A DNA stretch of 64,000 nt from assembly GCF_034676705.1 (NCBI RefSeq), contig NZ_JAUCBS010000013.1:2088501-2152500 (forward strand), read 5' to 3'. Below the pieces are notes generated by a model. It made no database searches. It was not told where the DNA came from and saw nothing but the letters and a program-made list of their open reading frames with translations. The DNA comes from Gemmobacter sp. (lineage in GTDB: Bacteria > Pseudomonadota > Alphaproteobacteria > Rhodobacterales > Rhodobacteraceae). Positions 58,441-64,000 of the stretch are shown here, piece after piece. The position numbers were made by a program, and so were the translations under genes. The stretch's first letter is position 1. Every line of letters starts with the position of its first letter.

Positions 58441-59469
58441 ATGATGCAGCCTGACCCGACGCTTCGCCCCGACCGCCAGCCCGAAGACCAGGACCGCGCC
58501 CTGCGCCCCGAACGGCTGGAGGAATTCATCGGCCAGCAAGAGGCGCGGGCGAACCTGCGGGTGTTCATCGAATCGGCCAAGATGCGCGGCGAGGCGATGG
58601 ACCATACGCTGTTCCATGGCCCGCCCGGTCTGGGCAAGACCACGCTGGCGCAGATCATGGCGCGCGAACTGGGCGTGGGGTTCCGCATGACCAGCGGGCC
58701 TGTGCTGGCCAAGGCCGGCGATCTGGCGGCGATCCTGACCAACCTGGAACCGCGCGACGTGCTGTTCATTGACGAGATTCACCGCCTGTCCCCCGTGGTC
58801 GAGGAAGTGCTGTATCCCGCGATGGAGGATTTCGCGCTGGATCTGGTGATCGGCGAGGGGCCGGCGGCGCGCACCGTGCGGATTGATCTGCAACCCTTTA
58901 CGCTGGTGGGCGCCACCACGCGGCTGGGCCTGCTGACCACGCCCTTGCGCGACCGATTCGGCATTCCGACCCGGTTGCAGTTCTATACCATCGACGAACT
59001 GGACCTGATCGTCACCCGCGGCGCGCGGCTGCTGGGGGTGCCGTCGGACCCGGATGGCACCTGGGAAATTGCCCGCCGTGCGCGCGGCACGCCGCGGATT
59101 GCCGGGCGGCTGCTGCGCCGGGTGGTGGATTTCGCGCTGGTCGAAGGGGACGGGCGGCTGACCCGCGCCATCGCCGACCGCGCGCTGACCCGGCTTGGGG
59201 TGGACGATCTGGGGCTGGATGGCGCCGACCGGCGCTATCTGCTGCTGCTGGCGGAAAACTATGGCGGCGGGCCGGTGGGGGTGGAAACCATTGCCGCCGC
59301 CCTGTCCGAAGCCCGCGATGCCATCGAGGAAGTGATCGAGCCGTACTTGCTGCAACAGGGCCTGATCCAGCGCACCCCGCGCGGCCGGATGCTGGCGGCC
59401 AAGGCCTGGCGCCACCTGGGCCTGGCCGCCCCGCGCGGGCCGGGACAGGCCGATCTGTTCGACGGTTGA
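58441..59469 (+). CDS. ruvB: Holliday junction branch-migration helicase RuvB
   Basis: A 342-residue AAA+ motor that drives branch migration with RuvA. Walker A GPPGLGKTT (about 61-69), Walker B LFIDEIHRLS (about 110), arginine finger region and the winged-helix C-terminus (GLIQRTPRGRMLAA) are all present. It is separated from ruvA/ruvC, which usually precede it. Two ATGs follow each other; the first is used here and the ribosome site is weak. Confidence 0.95.
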   Translation: MMQPDPTLRPDRQPEDQDRALRPERLEEFIGQQEARANLRVFIESAKMRGEAMDHTLFHGPPGLGKTTLAQIMARELGVGFRMTSGPVLAKAGDLAAILTNLEPRDVLFIDEIHRLSPVVEEVLYPAMEDFALDLVIGEGPAARTVRIDLQPFTLVGATTRLGLLTTPLRDRFGIPTRLQFYTIDELDLIVTRGARLLGVPSDPDGTWEIARRARGTPRIAGRLLRRVVDFALVEGDGRLTRAIADRALTRLGVDDLGLDGADRRYLLLLAENYGGGPVGVETIAAALSEARDAIEEVIEPYLLQQGLIQRTPRGRMLAAKAWRHLGLAAPRGPGQADLFDG

Positions 59470-59505
59470 CCCCCGGCGCGTTGGCCGGCCGTGCCGCCAG
59501 GCCGG

Positions 59506-59886
59506 TCAGGGGGCCGGAGCGGCAGCGATCATGTCGATCCAGCGGGCTGCCGTGGCGGCATCGTGGATGCGCAGGGTGATTTCGCCCTTGTTGGTCAGGC
59601 GGGCATCGGGGAATTCTGCCTGAACAGCGTCGGGCGTCAGGGTGCCACGGCGCAGTTCCGGTTTGCGGATATAGGCCAGAACCCAGTCGTCATCGGGGAC
59701 CACCGCAAAACAGAACTCCTCCCCCCGGCTGATGCGCAGGCTGTTCAGAAACCCCTGCTCGTGCGGGGTCAGCGAAAGGCCGGCAAGGGCGGAAAAGCCC
59801 TTGACGATCACGTCAAATGCCTCTTTCGCGCCTGCCGAAGCGATTTCGTCGCGCAGATCTGTAAGCGTTACCAAGGGCCTGCTCAC
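59506..59886 (-). CDS. small hypothetical protein overlapping rpoD
   Basis: A 126-residue acidic, soluble-looking protein with no signal or membrane helix. Its GTG overlaps the rpoD stop (GTGA), so translation is coupled to the housekeeping sigma factor. Recognisable content is limited to an alpha/beta pattern (AFDVIVKGFSALAGLSL, GEITLRIHDAATAARWIDM). I do not recognise the family. The coupling suggests a role near RNA polymerase, but this is inference only. Confidence 0.75.
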   Translation of the reverse strand: MSRPLVTLTDLRDEIASAGAKEAFDVIVKGFSALAGLSLTPHEQGFLNSLRISRGEEFCFAVVPDDDWVLAYIRKPELRRGTLTPDAVQAEFPDARLTNKGEITLRIHDAATAARWIDMIAAAPAP

Positions 59887-61883
59887 TGATCCAGGAAGCT
59901 GCGCAGCTTGCGGCTGCGGCTCGGGTGCTTCAGCTTGCGCAGGGCCTTGGCCTCGATCTGGCGGATACGTTCGCGGGTGACCGAGAACTGCTGGCCCACC
60001 TCCTCCAGCGTGTGGTCGGTGTTCATGCCGATGCCGAAGCGCATGCGCAGAACCCGTTCTTCACGCGGGGTCAGGCTGGCCAGAACCCGGGTCGTGGTTT
60101 CCTTCAGGTTTTCCTGAATGGCGCTGTCCAGCGGCAGGATGGCGTTCTTGTCCTCGATGAAATCGCCAAGCTGGCTGTCTTCCTCGTCGCCGATCGGGGT
60201 TTCCAGCGAAATCGGTTCCTTGGCGATCTTCATCACCTTGCGGACCTTTTCCAGCGGCATCTGGAGTTTTTCGGCCAGTTCCTCGGGCGTCGGTTCGCGG
60301 CCGATCTCGTGCAGCATCTGGCGGCTGGTGCGGACCAGCTTGTTGATCGTTTCGATCATATGCACCGGGATACGGATGGTGCGCGCCTGATCCGCGATGG
60401 ACCGGGTGATCGCCTGCCGGATCCACCAGGTGGCATAGGTCGAGAATTTATAGCCGCGGCGGTATTCGAACTTGTCCACCGCCTTCATCAGGCCGATGTT
60501 GCCTTCCTGAATAAGATCAAGGAATTGCAACCCGCGGTTGGTGTATTTCTTGGCGATGGAGATCACGAGGCGCAGGTTCGCCTCGACCATTTCCTTCTTG
60601 GCCTGACGGGCCTCTTTCTCGCCCTTTTGCACCTGGTTCACGATGCGGCGGTATTCGCTGATGTCGACGCCGATGTAATGGCCGACCTGCGCCATGTCGT
60701 TGCGCAGTTCGGTGACCTGGGCGGCCGAGCGTTCGATCAGCGTCTGCCAGCCCCGGCCCGGCTTGCGGGCCATGCGGTCCAGCCAGGTGGGATCCAGTTC
60801 ATAGCCCTGGTATTCGGCGATGAATTCCTGCCGATTGATGCGGGCCTGGTCGGCCAGCTTCACCATGCCCGAGTTGATCGACATGATCCGGCGGTTGATG
60901 CCGTAGAGCTGGTCGATCAGCGCCTCGATCCGGTTGTTGTGCAGGTGCAGTTCGTTCACCAGCGTGACGATTTCCGACCGCAGCTTCTGATAGGCGGCCT
61001 CGTCGGCGGCGGAATACTTGCTGGTTTCCGACAGAGTCGCGCTCATGCGCTGGCGCTGCATTTCGGCCAGCTTGACGTAATCGCGCGCGATGATGTCCAG
61101 CGTGTCCAGCACCTTGGGCTTCAGCGCGGCTTCCATCGCGGCCAGCGACATGTTGGATGCGTCGTCGTCATCCTCGTCGTCGTCGCTGCGCATCAGCGGG
61201 TTGCCGTCGGCGTCCAGTTCGGGTTCGCCACCGGCGGGACGGCGCGGGGTGCTGCTGGCCGAAACCTCGATCCCGTCCAGATCCGGCCCGTCCATCTCGC
61301 CTTCGCCATCGACCGAACGACCGAAGGTCGCCTCCAGGTCGATCACGTCGCGCAGCAGGATTTCTTCGGTCAGCAGTTCGTCGCGCCAGATGGTGATCGC
61401 CTGGAAGGTCAGCGGCGATTCGCACAGGCCGGCGATCATGGTGTTGCGGCCGGCCTCGATCCGCTTGGCGATGGCGATCTCGCCTTCGCGGCTGAGCAGT
61501 TCGACCGAGCCCATTTCGCGCAGATACATGCGCACCGGGTCATCGGTGCGGTCCAGCGTTTCCGACTGCACCCCGGCAATCGCCACCTCGCGCGAGCCCG
61601 AGCCGGTTTCCACCAGTTCGCCCGACGATGCGCCTTCGCCTTCCTCGACTTCTTCTTCCTCGATGACGTTGATGCCCATTTCGGACAGCATCGACATCAC
61701 GTCCTCGATCTGCTCGGACGACACCTGGTCGGGCGGCAGCACCGAGTTCAACTGTTCATAGGTGATGAACCCCCGCTCGCGCGCATCGGCGATCATCTTG
61801 CGGACGGCGGCCTGGCTCATGTCCAGGGTATGTTCGGCGTCCTGCTCGGCCGGTTTGACGTCGTCGGTGTCCTTCATCGCCAT
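59883..61883 (-). CDS. rpoD: RNA polymerase housekeeping sigma factor (sigma-70)
   Basis: A 666-residue primary sigma factor. Region 1.1 is at the N-terminus; an acidic non-conserved region (about 200-290 with DDDEDDDD) follows region 1.2; region 2.3-2.4 is FEYRRGYKFSTYATWWIRQAITR; region 3 is near 530; region 4.2 is LEEVGQQFSVTRERIRQIEAKALRKL. Start: ATG at MAMKDTDDV with AGGGAG 7 bases upstream. It is 94 bases downstream of dnaG, the classical primase-sigma arrangement. A CGGGCGA/TCGCCCG stem (61905-61932) is in its leader. Confidence 0.96.
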   Translation of the reverse strand: MAMKDTDDVKPAEQDAEHTLDMSQAAVRKMIADARERGFITYEQLNSVLPPDQVSSEQIEDVMSMLSEMGINVIEEEEVEEGEGASSGELVETGSGSREVAIAGVQSETLDRTDDPVRMYLREMGSVELLSREGEIAIAKRIEAGRNTMIAGLCESPLTFQAITIWRDELLTEEILLRDVIDLEATFGRSVDGEGEMDGPDLDGIEVSASSTPRRPAGGEPELDADGNPLMRSDDDEDDDDASNMSLAAMEAALKPKVLDTLDIIARDYVKLAEMQRQRMSATLSETSKYSAADEAAYQKLRSEIVTLVNELHLHNNRIEALIDQLYGINRRIMSINSGMVKLADQARINRQEFIAEYQGYELDPTWLDRMARKPGRGWQTLIERSAAQVTELRNDMAQVGHYIGVDISEYRRIVNQVQKGEKEARQAKKEMVEANLRLVISIAKKYTNRGLQFLDLIQEGNIGLMKAVDKFEYRRGYKFSTYATWWIRQAITRSIADQARTIRIPVHMIETINKLVRTSRQMLHEIGREPTPEELAEKLQMPLEKVRKVMKIAKEPISLETPIGDEEDSQLGDFIEDKNAILPLDSAIQENLKETTTRVLASLTPREERVLRMRFGIGMNTDHTLEEVGQQFSVTRERIRQIEAKALRKLKHPSRSRKLRSFLDQ

Positions 61884-61977
61884 GGATGCTCCCTGGATAG
61901 CCGCCGGGCGAATCGATTCGGCGAATCGCCCGCTCCAATCTGTCACTCAATACCGCGAACTGCGGCGAGGAAAAGCC

Positions 61978-63900
61978 TCAGTGGCGTTTCTTCACCCAGA
62001 CCTGGCCGTCGATGAGGCTTTGAAGATACCCTGACATCGCGGCACGGTCCTCTCCCAGGTCGCTCGAATCCTCGTTCTGGCTGCGTCCGGCGCGGTTCAC
62101 CGCCTCGGCCGCCTGTCCCAGCCGCCATGTCAGCCCTTCGTCGGCCAGCGCCTCGACCTCTTCCACACCTTCGGCGATTTCCCGGCGGGCGGTGCGGCGC
62201 GCCTCGAGCTTGGCGAATTCCTCGGCAAGACAGAGACGGGCGAGGGCGGCATCCTCGGGGTTGCGAACGGCGGGGACGATCTGCACATGGGGTAGGGCGC
62301 GCAGGGATTCAAGCTCTGGCCCCGCCATCGCCGCCAAAGCGGCCGCCGGATCGGCCGCATGGGCGGCCCGCAACAAGGCGGTGCGCAACGCGGCATGGCC
62401 CGCATCGGCGCAGTCCATCCGTTCCAGCGAGGTGTCAAAGACATCGACCAGCCCGGGATGCAGCGCCAGGATCGCCAGCACCGCCGCCTCGCGCAGCCGC
62501 TCCTCGACCGTCTCGCTGGCCCCGGCCAGCAACGAGGCGCGGGTGGATGGCATGGACCCCGCCTTCACCTTGGGCTGAAACTGCCGGGGGACAAAGCCGC
62601 GCGGGGCGCGCACGCCGGTGCCGAACAGTTCCTCGCGCAGGCGCTTCATCTCGGCGCCGTAATGGGTGCGGATCGACGGATCGGCGATGCGGGCCAGCGC
62701 CGCGCGCAACCGCTTGTCCAGCGCGGCGCGCCGTTCGGGGCTGTCAAACACCTGGCCCTCGGTCTCGCGCTGCCACAGCAGGCGCACCATGGGCTGCGCG
62801 CCGTCCAGCACGCGCTGAAAGGCGCCCGCCCCTTCGGCCTTGATCAGATCGTCCGGGTCCATCCCGCCGGGCAGCACGGCAAAGCGCAGGCCCTTGCCGG
62901 CCTCCAGCAACGGCAGCGCCAGGTCGATCACCCGCAGCGCCGCGCGCATCCCGGCCGCGTCGCCATCCAGCGCGATCACCGGCTCGTCATGGATGCGCCA
63001 CATCAGGCGCAGCTGATCGTCGGTCACCGCCGTGCCCAGGGGGGCTACCGCGCCGCGAAACCCCGCCTCGGACAGCGCGATCACGTCCATATACCCCTCG
63101 GCCACCACCAGCGGCAGCCCCTTGCCCGCCGCCTCGCGCGCCGGGCCCAGGTTGAACAGGTTGCGCCCCTTGTCGAACAGCGTGGTTTCCGGCCCGTTCA
63201 GGTATTTCGCCCGCGCCTGCGGGTCCAGCGACCGGCCGCCCAGCGAAATCGCCCGCCCGCGGCCATCGCGTATGGGAAAGATCACCCGGCCGCGAAAGCG
63301 GTCATAGGGCGCGCCGCCCTCGTCGGGCTGGATCGCCAGCCCCGCCTCGACCACCAGATCGGGGGCTATCCCCTTGGCCCCCAGCGCCTGCACCAGCCCG
63401 GTCCGGCTGTCGGGCGCCCAGCCGATATGCCAGCGGTCCTGCGCCGCCTCGGGCAGCCGGCGCCGCAGCAGATAATCGCGCGCGACCGACCCGGAACCCG
63501 AGCGCAGCATCATGCGGTAATGCTGAACCGCCGCCTCCATCACCTCGGCCAGCCTGGTGCGCCGGTCGGAAACCTCGGCCGCCCGTGGGTCGCGGGCCGG
63601 CATCGGCATGCCCGCCTCGCGCGCAAGGATTTCCACCGCTTCCATGAAGCCGACGTTTTCGGTTTCCTTGACAAAGGAAATCGCGTCGCCCTTGGCGTGG
63701 CAGCCAAAGCAGTAATAGAACCCCTTGCGGTCATCCACATGGAAAGACGCGCTTTTTTCCTGATGGAACGGGCAGGGCGCCCACATGTCGCCCTTGGCCT
63801 GGTTGGATTTGCGCATGTCCCATGTGACCTTGCGCCCGACCACCTGGGTCAGGGAAAGGCGGTTGCGCAGCTCGTCAAGGAATCCGGGGGGCAGGCTCAT
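61978..63900 (-). CDS. dnaG: DNA primase
   Basis: A 640-residue replication primase. The CHC2 zinc ribbon is APCPFHQEKSASFHV...YYCFGCHAKGD (about 40-65); the TOPRIM core holds VAEGYMDVIAL (about 262-272) and the acidic VIALDGDAAG (about 312-321). The C-terminal helicase-binding domain follows. The start MSLPPGFLDEL is the conserved alphaproteobacterial N-terminus. It is the upstream gene of rpoD. Confidence 0.95.
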   Translation of the reverse strand: MSLPPGFLDELRNRLSLTQVVGRKVTWDMRKSNQAKGDMWAPCPFHQEKSASFHVDDRKGFYYCFGCHAKGDAISFVKETENVGFMEAVEILAREAGMPMPARDPRAAEVSDRRTRLAEVMEAAVQHYRMMLRSGSGSVARDYLLRRRLPEAAQDRWHIGWAPDSRTGLVQALGAKGIAPDLVVEAGLAIQPDEGGAPYDRFRGRVIFPIRDGRGRAISLGGRSLDPQARAKYLNGPETTLFDKGRNLFNLGPAREAAGKGLPLVVAEGYMDVIALSEAGFRGAVAPLGTAVTDDQLRLMWRIHDEPVIALDGDAAGMRAALRVIDLALPLLEAGKGLRFAVLPGGMDPDDLIKAEGAGAFQRVLDGAQPMVRLLWQRETEGQVFDSPERRAALDKRLRAALARIADPSIRTHYGAEMKRLREELFGTGVRAPRGFVPRQFQPKVKAGSMPSTRASLLAGASETVEERLREAAVLAILALHPGLVDVFDTSLERMDCADAGHAALRTALLRAAHAADPAAALAAMAGPELESLRALPHVQIVPAVRNPEDAALARLCLAEEFAKLEARRTARREIAEGVEEVEALADEGLTWRLGQAAEAVNRAGRSQNEDSSDLGEDRAAMSGYLQSLIDGQVWVKKRH

Positions 63901-63976
63901 GCCACGGATATAGCCCCCGCGCGGCGGAATTGCACCCGCCAAGATCGGTAGCGCGGGCGCCCGCAAGGCTCCGCTG

Positions 63977-64000
63977 CTTTCATCTGTCCCCAAATATCCT
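63977..64000 (-). repeat. dispersed GTATTT-type intergenic repeat, copy 14 (cut by the window edge)
   Basis: Read on minus, AGGATATTTGGGG then ACAGATGAAAG. The GC-rich hairpin expected beside it lies outside the window. Confidence 0.6.

Overview
The window is a gene-dense, high-GC piece of an alphaproteobacterial chromosome, almost certainly Rhodobacteraceae (Rhodobacter / Gemmobacter / Tabrizicola / Paracoccus-like). The evidence is a pyruvate dehydrogenase E1-beta with an N-terminal lipoyl domain, the ATP synthase zeta inhibitor (DUF1476), RpoH-type sigma factors, a Lrp-type regulator divergent to PutA, DUF2927 and DUF3108 proteins, and a GTATTT-containing intergenic repeat. No rRNA, tRNA, CRISPR, prophage or insertion sequence was seen. 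No stretch longer than about 270 bases lacks a gene.

Layout. 1-5 kb: tail of an unknown gene, then a leftward polyamine-type ABC importer operon. 5-6.8 kb: trpS and a divergent rhomboid-like protein that has lost its catalytic Ser and His. 6.8-12.2 kb: a leftward envelope cassette of a 28-residue membrane microprotein, XpaC, TelA, a DUF2927 lipoprotein, an SPFH-GYF protein and a double zinc-ribbon membrane protein. This is the most interesting multi-gene unit. 12.3-20.4 kb: RsuA-type pseudouridine synthase, tadA, a small lipoprotein, a UPF0173 hydrolase, a ceramidase-like membrane protein, gatCA, an Excalibur-like lipoprotein, an amidase and two CAP-domain proteins. 20.4-24.1 kb: pdhABC. 24.3-31 kb: AAA ATPase, rpoH, kup, rluD with a start-overlapping divergent membrane protein, and putR. 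31.2-36.2 kb: putA and an AlgG-like parallel beta-helix protein. 36.1-43.7 kb: metR/metF, an intact rhomboid protease, a periplasmic 5'-nucleotidase, hom, the zeta subunit, purC and purS. 43.8-45.4 kb: a MarR-like repressor divergent from an RpoH-like sigma factor, with interlocked promoters and palindromes. 45.5-52.2 kb: LytM peptidase, clpA, gloB, a methyltransferase, arginase and eda. 52.4-55.4 kb: a MotA/ExbB-like channel paired with a coiled-coil OmpA/MotB-like protein, a candidate ion-driven envelope motor. 55.4-64 kb: DUF3108 protein, meaB, a membrane-less PhoR-like kinase, ruvB, a small gene overlapping rpoD, rpoD and dnaG.

Cross-cutting signals. At least 14 copies of a short repeat (G-rich hairpin followed by a GTATTT or ATATTT core and an AGATGAAA- or GAGCGAAA-like tail) sit between genes, and one copy is inserted in frame inside putA between its two enzyme domains. 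Palindromes with a TTANCGNTAA-like core sit at the predicted pdhA and rpoH promoters and suggest LacI-type (CceR/AkgR-like) control. Several adjacent genes share start or stop bases (ATGA, GTGA, TGATG and a divergent start-on-start overlap), which marks translational coupling and compaction.
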